Positions 1 through 7,399 are shown, numbered from the stretch's first letter. The stretch: 18,270 nucleotides of DNA from Granulosicoccus sp964352535 (GCA_964352535.1 CAYGSW010000110.1:1-18270), one strand, 5' to 3'. Translations and numbers: made by a program. The notes: a model not told the origin generated them from the sequence alone.

Positions 1-928
1 TGAGCAGCGGGATAAGAAAATGACGGTCGTCGATGCCGTCGTATGTCTCGCCCTTGCTGTTGTTTCCATCGATGAAGATGTCGATGGAATCATCCTGGAA
101 GACAGCCGTGGAATCGCGTATGGGATTGGCAAGGCTAGCGTCTTCTCCCATGACAAAAATGTAGAGAAAGGTTTCGTCGTGCATGGCGAACCATCGAAAT
201 TCTGTCTGTCCATCCGGGCGTAGGGCACCATCATCGATCATCAGATTGTCGATGGCGAGCGGTTCACCGGATACATCGTTGAATTGAGCGGCTGAATAGA
301 TGTTGTCGTACAGCCCATCGATAACAGGGGCGTCCGCAGGATCAATCGGATTTATTCTGACGTTTACCGTTGTGTCAAATTCATTAGGGGTACTCTGAGA
401 ATCAAGTGGGTCGCTGCCTGCATTGCGTTCCTCTAGGTTGGAGAAGCCGTCAGTGTCAGCATCGAAATTTGTGCCTTCGGTAAGATAGACGCTGCTGTCC
501 AGATCCAGATTAACCGAGTCTGTTACCACCTGGCGCACAGTGTGAGCGGCGAGCAATAAATCAGCGTTGGGTGAATTGTCTTCAAACCACTGGATATTGG
601 CAGTGAAAATATCACCACGCGCAACCTTGAAAGGTACTGAGACTGGTGTGACGCCTCGAAATATCAGGGGGTCCTCTCCGGTGACACTGACCACCGCATA
701 AAGTCTGTCCAGTTCCACGCTGCGCAGACTGGCAAAACTGGCTGGCAAGGGCAGCCTGACGTCATGATCAATGCCGGCCGTTGAATCTGTGTTGCCCGGT
801 GTTGAGGGTTGAGAACTCTCTTGCAATTCCGAGCAAGCCGACACCATGATGGTGAGGCAGCAAAGCAAGACCAGCCGTAAGATTGTAGGCTGACGTGCGA
901 AAAGTGCTGTTCTCATGCGTTTGTTCAT
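1..928 (-). CDS. Secreted lipoprotein with TSP3-like Ca-binding stretch and CBM9-like domain (partial, C-terminus beyond window)
   Basis: The minus-strand frame is open from the start codon to the window edge, so about 309 residues are visible and the C-terminus is missing. The N-terminus is a lipoprotein signal: basic n-region, hydrophobic LRLVLLCCLTIMVSAC with lipobox V29-S-A-C32, followed by Ser, which in Gram-negatives usually sends the protein to the outer membrane. A low-complexity Ser/Thr/Pro linker follows. Residues about 156-176 (DADTDGFSNLEERNAGSDPL) are a classic Asp-rich thrombospondin type 3-like calcium-binding motif. From about residue 190 the pattern (IDGLYDNIYSAAQF, WFAMHDETFLYIFV, DDSIDIFIDGNN) fits a CBM9/DOMON-like sugar-binding beta sandwich. 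It is probably a surface polysaccharide-binding protein or the N-terminus of a larger enzyme; any catalytic part would lie outside. I chose the ATG at 928; an in-frame ATG at 916 is the alternative. Family assignment is by eye. Confidence 0.72.
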   Translation of the reverse strand, partial: MNKRMRTALFARQPTILRLVLLCCLTIMVSACSELQESSQPSTPGNTDSTAGIDHDVRLPLPASFASLRSVELDRLYAVVSVTGEDPLIFRGVTPVSVPFKVARGDIFTANIQWFEDNSPNADLLLAAHTVRQVVTDSVNLDLDSSVYLTEGTNFDADTDGFSNLEERNAGSDPLDSQSTPNEFDTTVNVRINPIDPADAPVIDGLYDNIYSAAQFNDVSGEPLAIDNLMIDDGALRPDGQTEFRWFAMHDETFLYIFVMGEDASLANPIRDSTAVFQDDSIDIFIDGNNSKGETYDGIDDRHFLIPLL

Positions 929-1187
929 TGGTGTTGCGTTGACATCCTCCCCTCTGCAAACGGATGGGACTTCTACGGCGCTCGGCATGGTTTTACCGCT
1001 TGCTACGGCCTGGGCCGCGTCGCGGGTTCCTGCTTCAAAGGGGCTGCCGATGTGCAAGTTGCCACAGTTCCAGTCTGATATCACCTTCACAGGCCTCTAC
1101 GGTATGCCATGCCGCGGTGCCGAACGTAACACATTTCTAACCTTCGCTTTCATCCCCACGCTGAACGACGAGGTTTTTTGCTCAATG

Positions 1188-1216
1188 AGGATAAAATTTG
1201 GATTTGAGTCCGTTAA
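1188..1216 (-). promoter_or_regulatory. Candidate sigma70 promoter for the lipoprotein gene
   Basis: On the minus strand TTAACG (1216-1211) is followed after 17 bases by TATCCT (1193-1188). Each hexamer matches four of six consensus positions with ideal spacing. The implied leader is about 250 nt, which is long, so another promoter closer to the gene may exist. Confidence 0.25.
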
Positions 1217-1285
1217 CGTAAGCACTCTTACCTGAACAAAAAAAGCGTTTGTGTGGAACCTGTCACCAGATGCCTGTCTGAGTTG

Positions 1286-1291
1286 TATAAT
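1286..1291 (+). promoter_or_regulatory. Candidate -10 box upstream of the kinase operon
   Basis: A perfect TATAAT sits in an AT-rich stretch 207 bases upstream of the kinase start. No good -35 hexamer is visible at 16-18 bases spacing (ctgtca at 1260-1265 is 20 bases away). It is the best plus-strand promoter candidate in this gap, but it rests on one hexamer. Confidence 0.28.
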
Positions 1292-1498
1292 ATTACCATT
1301 ACGTTATGTACGTTAATTCCGGCATCTTAACCATGAGTGTAGCCCGACTACATTACGAAAGCATAGGCTCTAACCCTCGGCAGATCAGGCCGCGACAGGT
1401 CTGTGTAGAATACAGCGCTGGGTGGTTGCCGACGCGTGCGCTGCCTGCTGACATTCCCATTTCACCTTGTTCAACCATCAGGGTTCTCGCATATCCGC

Positions 1499-3559
1499 AT
1501 GGAAGTCGCTGAACGTCAGACAATCCTGGCACCGGGCGACATGCTTGGCTGCTACCGGATCGAAAGCTTCCTTGGCCAGGGAGGCTTCGGCGTTACGTAC
1601 ATCGCGCGTGACACCATGCTCGATATTCAAGTTGTCATAAAGGAATATCTGCCTGAGAGAATCGCAGAACGTGTATCGCAAAGCACGGTTCAGCCGCGTG
1701 ACGTCGAGAGTGTCGACGTGTTTCGTCGCGGCCTGGCGAATTTTTTAAAAGAGGCAAGAACGCTAGCGAAGTTCAAACACCCGAACATTGTCCGTGTCAT
1801 GAGTGTTTTCGAACTCAACATGACCGCTTACATGGTCATGGAGTATGAGCGAGGGCACGATTTGAAACTGCTTTTTACACGCCGTCAGCATGTGTCCGAA
1901 CAAGCGCTCAAAGCCATCATGGGTCCCATAATTGATGGGCTGGATGAGGTACACCGGCACGGATTCATCCATCGCGATATCAAGCCTGCCAACATTCTGG
2001 TGCGTGACAACGGTTCGCCGGTATTGCTCGACTTTGGTTCAGCTCGCCTGGCGGTTGGACAGGCAACTGACACATTAACTGCCATGGTCACCTCAGGTTT
2101 TGCACCCCTTGAACAATACAGCGGCCTTGACGAACAACAGGGACCTTGGACAGATCTCTACGCACTGGGTGCGGTGTTGTATTACGCCGTGACCGGCAAC
2201 GCGCCTGCTGACTCAACACTGCGAGGTGCGGCAGTGCTCAACGATCGGGAAGATCCGCTCGTGCCTCTGACTGTTATTGCACCTGCCGGTTACAGTCATG
2301 CCTTTTGCCGGGCGGTGGATTGGGCCTTGCAGTTCAAGGTATCCAATAGACCACAAACTTCACAGCAATGGCGAGCGCGACTGTTTAACGGTGAATCCGA
2401 AGAGCGCATCGTGGCAAACACCACGCTGTCTCTGATGGATGCACACACGGTGCCGCTGACGCGTGGCAAGCCCGACGCCCGGCGCATCGCATCTGATGAA
2501 AAAACCGTCATCAAGGAGCAGAACCGTTCGCGGCGTTCCACCGATAATCCGATTGACACCTTTGAGTTTCAAGGTGACTCATCCATGCGACATGATGATT
2601 GGGACGTCAGCAGTGCCAATCACGGTAGATCGACAAAATTGTCGAAGCTTCGTCGTCGCAACCTTGCGCTGGGCATCCTGCCGCTCTTTTTAATCGCTGT
2701 TTTTGTCGCGATGCAGTTCTGGCAGGCCCCAACCACCGTTCCTCCGCAAGCTGCTCTGGAAACAACGCAGAGGGTGCCAGCAAACGGTGCAATACCCGAC
2801 GCAGAGGGTGCCGGTTCTGAAGAAGCTGGCATTGCAGAGGTGCAAGTGACACAGCAAATCTCGCAGACAGAGGACTCAGCAGAGATCGCGAGTGTTGATT
2901 ACGATGACGTAGCCAGTGCTCGTGAGGCTGCAAGGCAACAATCACTGGCGGCGGCCAGTAGCCAGCGAGCCGCTGAGGAGGCAGAAAAACTGCGAGTTGC
3001 TGCGGCCCGTGAGGCGCAGAGAGATATTGATCGCGCGGTGCAAAGAACTGAGGCGCTTCGTCAGGCCCAGCTTCAGGAGCTGGCAGAGGCAGCAGCTGCC
3101 GCTGAACGCGCCAGGCTGGAGACAGCCAGACGTGAGGCTGAGCGCCAGGCCCAACAGCAGGCTGTTGAGCAGGCCAGTCAACGCGAGGCTGAACGGGCGG
3201 CGCTGAAGCGTAACGCGGTGAAGCCGGTCATTGATGACGGTGACATGTCTGTTGTGCTGGCCCGCTTTGATGCGCTTTCTACCGCTATAAAGCAGCGTAA
3301 CGGTGAAGAGCTGCGAGAGATCACGGTTCCGTCAGAGCGCAAGTACGCCTACTTTGATTATGTATTCCGTACCTTTGATAAAGTGGAGGTCAACGTAAGA
3401 AACATTCGCGCCAGCAGGCAGGACCAGACAATTCGAGCTACCCTATATATCCAACGAATGATTCGGTCGAACGGTGATATCGCCATTCCTCCAGACGAAT
3501 TTCGCAGCATTCCGATCTACTCAGTCAAGGAGACACAGTGGTCAGCAATACACTGGTAA
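1499..3559 (+). CDS. Membrane-anchored serine/threonine protein kinase with periplasmic coiled coil
   Basis: Hanks-type kinase, about 686 residues from the ATG at 1499. An in-frame ATG at 1436 would add 21 residues with no similarity to the family, and kinases of this type start shortly before the YRI strand. Visible elements are the glycine loop GQGGFG (26-31), VVIK lysine K48, alpha-C Glu85 (LKEARTL), HRDIKPAN (158-165), DFG (178-180) and an activation-segment end GFAPLEQY (200-207) in place of APE. All catalytic residues are present, so it should be active. The linker 300-385 is polar. One transmembrane segment (about 389-408, LALGILPLFLIAVFVAMQFW) places the rest in the periplasm. That part has an acidic stretch, an Ala/Glu/Gln/Arg-rich coiled coil (about 470-570) and a small alpha+beta C-terminal domain (about 580-686) that may be NTF2-like. 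The signal sensed is unknown. It overlaps the next gene by 22 bases, which suggests translational coupling. Confidence 0.9.
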   Translation: MEVAERQTILAPGDMLGCYRIESFLGQGGFGVTYIARDTMLDIQVVIKEYLPERIAERVSQSTVQPRDVESVDVFRRGLANFLKEARTLAKFKHPNIVRVMSVFELNMTAYMVMEYERGHDLKLLFTRRQHVSEQALKAIMGPIIDGLDEVHRHGFIHRDIKPANILVRDNGSPVLLDFGSARLAVGQATDTLTAMVTSGFAPLEQYSGLDEQQGPWTDLYALGAVLYYAVTGNAPADSTLRGAAVLNDREDPLVPLTVIAPAGYSHAFCRAVDWALQFKVSNRPQTSQQWRARLFNGESEERIVANTTLSLMDAHTVPLTRGKPDARRIASDEKTVIKEQNRSRRSTDNPIDTFEFQGDSSMRHDDWDVSSANHGRSTKLSKLRRRNLALGILPLFLIAVFVAMQFWQAPTTVPPQAALETTQRVPANGAIPDAEGAGSEEAGIAEVQVTQQISQTEDSAEIASVDYDDVASAREAARQQSLAAASSQRAAEEAEKLRVAAAREAQRDIDRAVQRTEALRQAQLQELAEAAAAAERARLETARREAERQAQQQAVEQASQREAERAALKRNAVKPVIDDGDMSVVLARFDALSTAIKQRNGEELREITVPSERKYAYFDYVFRTFDKVEVNVRNIRASRQDQTIRATLYIQRMIRSNGDIAIPPDEFRSIPIYSVKETQWSAIHW

Positions 3560-4176
3560 CAGGGTTCACTCTGTCGTGGGCCTTGTGGTTCGCGATGGTC
3601 AGCGTCACAGCTGCGATCGCCCCTAGTGCAGTACTTGCGCAGCAAGCGAGATTTCCAGACTTTGAGTCTCCCATCATCGAGCATGAGGAGCGCAGCGGTG
3701 GGCCCGTGGGTGGCGTTGAGGTGTTCGGTGCAACGGTTGTCGACAATGAGGAGCTTGCCCGGGTCAGTCTGCATTATCGTTTCAGTGGTGAAACAGAATA
3801 CGCAGAGCTTGTCATGCGAGAAATTGCCTCTTCATCATTTTATACAGCCAGGGTCGATACAACCAACGTGCCTTCTGACAGCCTTGGCATCGAGTACTAC
3901 CTGCGAGCCGAAGATGTTTCGGGTAATCTGGTGCTCAAGGGATTTGCGTTTCAACCGTTAACCCGTCCGTTTCAGGCCAGACCACCTGCAGTAGCACCTG
4001 TCGCGCCCAAGCCTGCCGCACCCGAGGTCTCCCGAGGAGGGATCAATTGGCTGTATGTCGGGCTGGGTGTGCTTGTAGTAGGTGGTATTGCTGCCGCCAC
4101 TCGCAGCGGGCAAGAGGATTCGAACGAGGACTGTGTTGGCGGCTGTGACGTCGTGCTGACGTTCCCGAGGCCCTGA
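3538..4176 (+). CDS. Secreted Ig-like protein with C-terminal membrane anchor, partner of the kinase
   Basis: 212 residues starting at GTG 3538, chosen because a strong AAGGAG ribosome binding site ends 5 bases upstream, inside the kinase gene. Residues 1-34 form a Sec signal peptide (hydrophobic core, AVLA before QQ). Residues about 55-145 have the alternating pattern of an Ig/FnIII-like beta sandwich (VSLHYRF, FYTARVD, IEYYLRAEDVSGN), a type often seen in bacterial envelope proteins. A Pro/Ala-rich linker (146-163) leads to a Gly-rich transmembrane helix (170-188) and a short acidic tail with two cysteines. I do not recognise a named family. The 22-base overlap with the kinase gene suggests that it acts with the kinase, as sensor subunit, substrate or anchor in the same membrane. 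That role is inference from position only. Confidence 0.75.
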   Translation: MVSNTLVTGFTLSWALWFAMVSVTAAIAPSAVLAQQARFPDFESPIIEHEERSGGPVGGVEVFGATVVDNEELARVSLHYRFSGETEYAELVMREIASSSFYTARVDTTNVPSDSLGIEYYLRAEDVSGNLVLKGFAFQPLTRPFQARPPAVAPVAPKPAAPEVSRGGINWLYVGLGVLVVGGIAAATRSGQEDSNEDCVGGCDVVLTFPRP

Positions 4177-4205
4177 GAACGAATGGGCAGCAATCTGGAG
4201 AACAC

Positions 4206-4224
4206 TTGGTAAACGATTGGTAAA
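4206..4224 (+). repeat. 11-bp tandem duplication (ttggtaaa repeat)
   Basis: ttggtaaa occurs at 4206-4213 and again at 4217-4224, a period of 11, just after the end of the kinase operon and just before the octanucleotide array. Confidence 0.6.
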
Positions 4225-4230
4225 ATCCCG

Positions 4231-4342
4231 CGTTACTGCGTTACTGCGTTACTGCGTTACTGCGTTACTGTATGCCTGCGTTGCTGTATGGCTGCGTTGC
4301 TGCATGCCTGCGTGCCAGCGGTGCTGCGTGCCAGCGGTGCTG
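4231..4342 (+). repeat. Octanucleotide tandem repeat array (14 units)
   Basis: Starting at 4231 the sequence has a strict 8-base period for 112 bases. Units 1-5 are five perfect cgttactg copies (4231-4270). Units 6-14 are diverged variants (tatgcctg, cgttgctg, tatggctg, cgttgctg, catgcctg, cgtgccag, cggtgctg, cgtgccag, cggtgctg) with a 16-base higher-order period; 4311-4326 and 4327-4342 are identical. It lies between the 3' ends of two convergent genes and codes for nothing recognisable. The perfect end looks younger than the degenerate end, so copy number may vary between strains. Confidence 0.93.
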
Positions 4343-4380
4343 CGTCTGAAACGGCGGGATGTGGCAACACTGCCACTCGC

Positions 4381-4420
4381 TGTACACCAGAAATCGCCCC
4401 CGGGATATATCTGGTGCACA
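4381..4420. terminator. Hairpin between convergent genes, possible bidirectional terminator
   Basis: tgtacaccaga (4381-4391) pairs with tctggtgcaca (4410-4420): eleven positions, one of them a G-T wobble, around an 18-base loop in which atc/gat can extend pairing. It sits in the 259-base gap between the ends of the kinase operon (4176) and the aminotransferase (4436). There is no clear T-run on either side, so this is a weak intrinsic terminator at best. Confidence 0.4.
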
Positions 4421-4435
4421 GCAAAGTGTTGCGAG

Positions 4436-5626
4436 TCAGCTGTCAGCCATCACATTGCAGATGGCATCAGCCAGTTTGTCCAATCTGTCTTCCGGCAATC
4501 CGGCCACGTTGATCCTGCCATCACCCACGATGTAGATACCGTGATTACGGCGTAGCGTTTCAAGCTGTTCCGTGTTCAGCGGCAAACGACTGAACATGCC
4601 TTTTTGATGGGCAATATAATCGAAACGCTCAGAGTTGGATCGCTTGCGCATGGCATCGCTGAACTGTTGTCGCAGATTCACCATGCGTAAACGCATGGCT
4701 TCGAGTTCCTCTCGCCAATCGCTGTTTAGCGCACTGTCGGAGAGCACGATCTCAGTGGAATTTGCACCATGATCTGGTGGCATCGAGTAGTTGGCGCGAA
4801 TCACTGTGCCCAGCAACCCGTGTGCTCGCGTGGCGGCAGCGTCATCTGTGGCCATCACCATGGCCGCACCTACACGCTCACGATACAGACCAAAGTTCTT
4901 TGAACAGCTGGCTGCAACTACCATCTCCGGCATGCGGCTGGCCATGAGCCTGACGGCTGCAGCGTCCTCATCCATGCCATCGCCAAAACCCTGATAGGCC
5001 AGATCAACAAACGGAAACAAATCGTTAGCCATAAGATGGTCAATGAGCGTACTCCACTGCTCGAGACTGAGATCTGCGCCCGTCGGGTTATGACAGCATC
5101 CATGCAGAACGACAATGTCGCCAGCCTTGGCATGGCCCAGCGCTGCCAGCATGCCATCGAAATCCACCTGACCATGGCTGGCATCGTAGTAGGGATAGCT
5201 GTGCAGGGTATAACCGGCAGCACCCAGAAGAGGCGTGTGATTGGGCCAGGTTGGATCTGAAACCCACATGTCTGCATCAGGTCTTCCCTTTTTCATGAGA
5301 TCTGCCAGGATTCGCAGAGCACCGCTGCCACCCACGGATTGTGCTGCCCTGATACGCCCCGTATCGGCATCCGGTCCAAACACCTGCGTAATCATGGCTG
5401 AACAGAACGGTGCACTGCCCAGCGGACTGACGTACGCCTTGGTGTCCTGCGTGTCGAGCAGCTTCTTTTCCGCCGATTTCACGGCACGCATCACCGGTGT
5501 TTTTCCAACAGCATCTTTATAAATGCCAACCCCAAGATCGAGTTTGTCCTCACGGGTGTCGGCTCTGAAAGCCGTCATGAGCGCAAGAATGGCGTCTGCC
5601 TTGGGTTCTGGTAGGGCTTCAAACAT
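4436..5626 (-). CDS. Aspartate/aromatic amino acid aminotransferase (AspC/TyrB type)
   Basis: 396 residues, the usual length for class I PLP aminotransferases of the AspC/TyrB subgroup. Landmarks, with my matching to E. coli AspC, are: Trp127 (DPTWPNH), Asn180 in HGCCHNPTGAD, Asp208 and Tyr211 (FVDLAYQGFG), the Schiff-base Lys243 in SCSKNFGLYRERVG, Arg251, Arg277 (VIRANYSMPP, the distal-carboxylate arginine) and Arg371 (GDGRINVAGL, the alpha-carboxylate arginine). All key residues are present. It should transfer an amino group between a dicarboxylic or aromatic amino acid and 2-oxoglutarate in the cytoplasm. It lies 41 bases downstream of the binding-protein gene, on the same strand and probably in the same transcript, which suggests it acts on the imported compound or a close derivative. 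The precise substrate cannot be read; aspartate, tyrosine/phenylalanine or a hydroxylated four-carbon amino acid are options. Confidence 0.9.
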   Translation of the reverse strand: MFEALPEPKADAILALMTAFRADTREDKLDLGVGIYKDAVGKTPVMRAVKSAEKKLLDTQDTKAYVSPLGSAPFCSAMITQVFGPDADTGRIRAAQSVGGSGALRILADLMKKGRPDADMWVSDPTWPNHTPLLGAAGYTLHSYPYYDASHGQVDFDGMLAALGHAKAGDIVVLHGCCHNPTGADLSLEQWSTLIDHLMANDLFPFVDLAYQGFGDGMDEDAAAVRLMASRMPEMVVAASCSKNFGLYRERVGAAMVMATDDAAATRAHGLLGTVIRANYSMPPDHGANSTEIVLSDSALNSDWREELEAMRLRMVNLRQQFSDAMRKRSNSERFDYIAHQKGMFSRLPLNTEQLETLRRNHGIYIVGDGRINVAGLPEDRLDKLADAICNVMADS

Positions 5627-5667
5627 AGCAATGACTCGGGTGAATTCTGACGTTTATTGGTTGTTGC

Positions 5668-6516
5668 TTAATTACTGAGTTGCCATTTGGTGGCAAGCTC
5701 ATCAAAAAAACCACGCTCTGTTTTCAAGGTGATCCACGTGTTCAGGTAGTTGATCCACACCTGATCATCCTGTGGAACCAGCATGGCGATTGGCGTTCTG
5801 GCGCGATCTTCCTTGACAGGAACCACCATCATCTCAGGGTATTTGACCACCAGCTTGGCAGCTTCGACATTAGAGGTGATGTGTGCATCCGCTCGTCCGG
5901 AGAGTACCTCCTGAAAGTCACGTGCCGGAGCCTCGACAATTTTTTTCTGGGCATTGGGGAAAAAATCCTTTACCTGTTGCTCCTGAGTGGTGCCCAGAGT
6001 GGCCGCAACGGTAACGTCTTCCTTGTTCAGATCTTCCCAGTCTGTAAATCGCTCGCTGTTCTTTTTAAGCGTTAATGGCACCGTCGCCAGAGCAAAGTAA
6101 CTATTGGTGAAGCCTGCGGCCTTTGCTCGTCCCGCACTCACGGAGGCACTGCCGGTCATGTGATATTTGCCAGCTGAGATGCCACTGACCAACGTCTTCC
6201 AGTCTGTAGGAACAAACTCAAGTTCTACTTCAAGATCCTTGGCAAGTTCTGTGACAACGTCGATGTCATAGCCCTTGTAGGAATTGGTGGCGACATCCTT
6301 CACGGTCATTGGATCCCAGTCGCCTGTGGTACCTACTTTAAGCGTGCCACTTGACAGGATATCCTGGAGTACAGAATCAGCAGCACTGGCAGGTGTTGCT
6401 ACTATCAGTGCAGAAGCGATCAAGGCACTGGCAAAAAATCCCGTGCGTTTGCCAATGCGTTTTAATGTGCTGGCGAATCGTTGCTCGATACGTAGTATCG
6501 TCAGAACAGTAGTCAT
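5668..6516 (-). CDS. Periplasmic substrate-binding protein, family 3 (amino-acid ABC type, PheC-like relatives)
   Basis: 282 residues from the ATG at 6516. A GTG at 6546 would add 10 residues, but it starts only two bases after a candidate -10 box, so I prefer the ATG. A long basic n-region and hydrophobic core (26-42) end in ASA|AD (45/46), a Sec signal peptide. The mature protein is a bacterial extracellular solute-binding protein family 3 fold: LKVGTTGDWDPMT, GYDIDVVTELAKDLEVELEFVPTDW, the carboxylate-binding arginine in SAGRAKAAGF (R130) and TLGTTQEQQVKDFFP. The Asp that commonly binds the ligand's amino group after GRADAxIT is replaced by Ser-Asn, followed by Glu218 (HITSNVEA). Cyclohexadienyl dehydratase PheC, a catalytic relative, has a Glu in the same place. 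Its partners are the divergent ABC ATPase and permease at 6630-8158, so transport is the likely role. Confidence 0.85.
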   Translation of the reverse strand: MTTVLTILRIEQRFASTLKRIGKRTGFFASALIASALIVATPASAADSVLQDILSSGTLKVGTTGDWDPMTVKDVATNSYKGYDIDVVTELAKDLEVELEFVPTDWKTLVSGISAGKYHMTGSASVSAGRAKAAGFTNSYFALATVPLTLKKNSERFTDWEDLNKEDVTVAATLGTTQEQQVKDFFPNAQKKIVEAPARDFQEVLSGRADAHITSNVEAAKLVVKYPEMMVVPVKEDRARTPIAMLVPQDDQVWINYLNTWITLKTERGFFDELATKWQLSN

Positions 6517-6548
6517 AGTGTAAAAAGCACTCTTGATTGGTTGCACTC

Positions 6549-6554
6549 AGTATA
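6549..6554 (-). promoter_or_regulatory. Candidate -10 box for binding protein/aminotransferase operon
   Basis: TATACT on the minus strand lies 33 bases upstream of the ATG at 6516; no clear -35 hexamer accompanies it. If real, transcription starts near 6540-6543, too late for the GTG at 6546 to be used and in line with the ATG at 6516. Confidence 0.35.
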
Positions 6555-6562
6555 CCGCCAAG

Positions 6563-6574
6563 CGATGCACATCG
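6563..6574. promoter_or_regulatory. Perfect 12-bp palindrome in the divergent promoter region, possible operator
   Basis: cgatgcacatcg (5-bp arms, central ca) lies in the 113-base gap between the divergent binding-protein and ABC ATPase genes, just upstream of the TATACT box. The position suits a shared operator for both directions. No regulator gene is in the window to match it with, and a short palindrome can occur by chance. Confidence 0.28.
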
Positions 6575-6629
6575 TTTGTTTTACCGCACTGAGCTACCTG
6601 TTGACGCCGCATACGCTAAGCTAGCGCTC

Positions 6630-7397
6630 ATGAATACAGTGTCAAAGCGCAGTGCGCCTGCAGCGGCGATTATCGAGCTGGATAAGGTTTCCCGATTCTT
6701 CGGTAGTTTTCAGGCCCTGAACGAGGTCTCATTACGTGTGCATAGCGGGCAACGCATGGTTATCTGCGGGCCTTCGGGTTCGGGCAAGTCAACGCTTATC
6801 CGTTGCGTTAACCAGCTTGAAAAGCATGATGCTGGCAGAGTGATTGTCAATGGCGTTGAGCTCGGCCGGAACAAGAAACAGTTGCGTGCCATAAGAACAG
6901 ACGTTGGCATGGTGTTCCAGCAATTCAATCTGTTTCCGCACTTGAGTGTGCTCGAGAACCTCACACTCGGACCGATGCGAGCACGCAAGCTGAGCAAGGC
7001 AGCAGCCAGTGAACTTGCCATGCGTTATCTGCATCGAGTGCGTATTCCTGAGCAGGCTGACAAATACCCCAGTCAGCTCTCTGGCGGTCAGCAGCAACGC
7101 GTGGCCATCGCCAGAAGCCTGTGCATGGAGCCCAAGGTCATGTTGTTCGATGAGCCAACATCGGCACTGGACCCAGAGATGATTTCAGAGGTGCTGGATG
7201 TGATGGTGGAGTTGGCCGAGAGCGGCATGACCATGATGGTGGTTACCCACGAAATGGGCTTTGCAAGGCAGGTGGCTGACACCATGGTATTCATGGACGG
7301 CGGCAAGATTGTCGAGTCATCGCCTCCGGAGCAGTTTTTTACCCAACCAGAATCAGAGCGTGGCCGATTGTTCCTGCAACAGATCCTGCAGCATTGA
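6630..7397 (+). CDS. Amino-acid-type ABC transporter ATP-binding protein
   Basis: 255 residues from the ATG at 6630; upstream in-frame starts add sequence unrelated to the family. It is a complete ABC ATPase of the HisP/GlnQ polar amino acid group: Walker A GPSGSGKS (47-54), Q-loop (GMVFQQFNLFPH), signature LSGGQQQRVAIARSL (150-164), Walker B VMLFDEP (170-176), D-loop SALD and switch His207 (VVTHEMGFAR). It should power import by dimerising under the permease in the inner membrane. The permease start lies 2 bases after its stop (ATG 7400) or overlaps it (TTG 7394). The binding protein is divergent at 5668-6516. Only one permease gene follows, so the membrane part is probably a homodimer. Confidence 0.93.
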   Translation: MNTVSKRSAPAAAIIELDKVSRFFGSFQALNEVSLRVHSGQRMVICGPSGSGKSTLIRCVNQLEKHDAGRVIVNGVELGRNKKQLRAIRTDVGMVFQQFNLFPHLSVLENLTLGPMRARKLSKAAASELAMRYLHRVRIPEQADKYPSQLSGGQQQRVAIARSLCMEPKVMLFDEPTSALDPEMISEVLDVMVELAESGMTMMVVTHEMGFARQVADTMVFMDGGKIVESSPPEQFFTQPESERGRLFLQQILQH

Positions 7398-7399
7398 GC

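Larger units (their letters stand above)
930..1498. other. Intergenic region between divergent genes
   Basis: About 570 bases separate the lipoprotein start (minus) from the kinase start (plus). I find no convincing gene: the open frames here (915-1235 and 1306-1512, plus) give compositionally random products with no recognisable motif. It holds AT-rich promoter candidates for both directions (near 1188-1216 minus and 1286-1291 plus), a cgttaacg palindrome at 1211-1218 and a repeated acgtta at 1301 and 1310. The leader lengths implied are about 210-250 nt on each side, which leaves room for regulation, but no known riboswitch fold was recognised. Confidence 0.5.

Noticed and set aside
768..959. 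Minus-strand open frame of 63 codons
   Set aside because: It is out of frame with, and lies inside, the lipoprotein signal-peptide region; the lipoprotein frame is open much longer and has a clear lipobox.
915..1235. Plus-strand open frame of 106 codons upstream of the kinase
   Set aside because: It overlaps the lipoprotein start on the other strand, has no recognisable motif, and lies in a promoter region.
2607..2945. Minus-strand open frame of 112 codons inside the kinase gene
   Set aside because: Antisense shadow of a well-supported coding sequence; Arg/Leu/Ser-rich product without motif.
4231..4342. CRISPR-like array
   Set aside because: Units are 8 bp, contiguous and without spacers, and no cas genes are present.
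4217..4555. Plus-strand open frame of 112 codons through the octanucleotide array
   Set aside because: Its repeated residues come only from the 8-bp repeat, it runs into the 3' end of the aminotransferase gene, and it has no ribosome binding site.
6517..6546. GTG at 6546 as the start of the binding protein
   Set aside because: A TATACT box lies only two bases upstream, so the transcript would probably start at or after this codon; the ATG at 6516 fits better.
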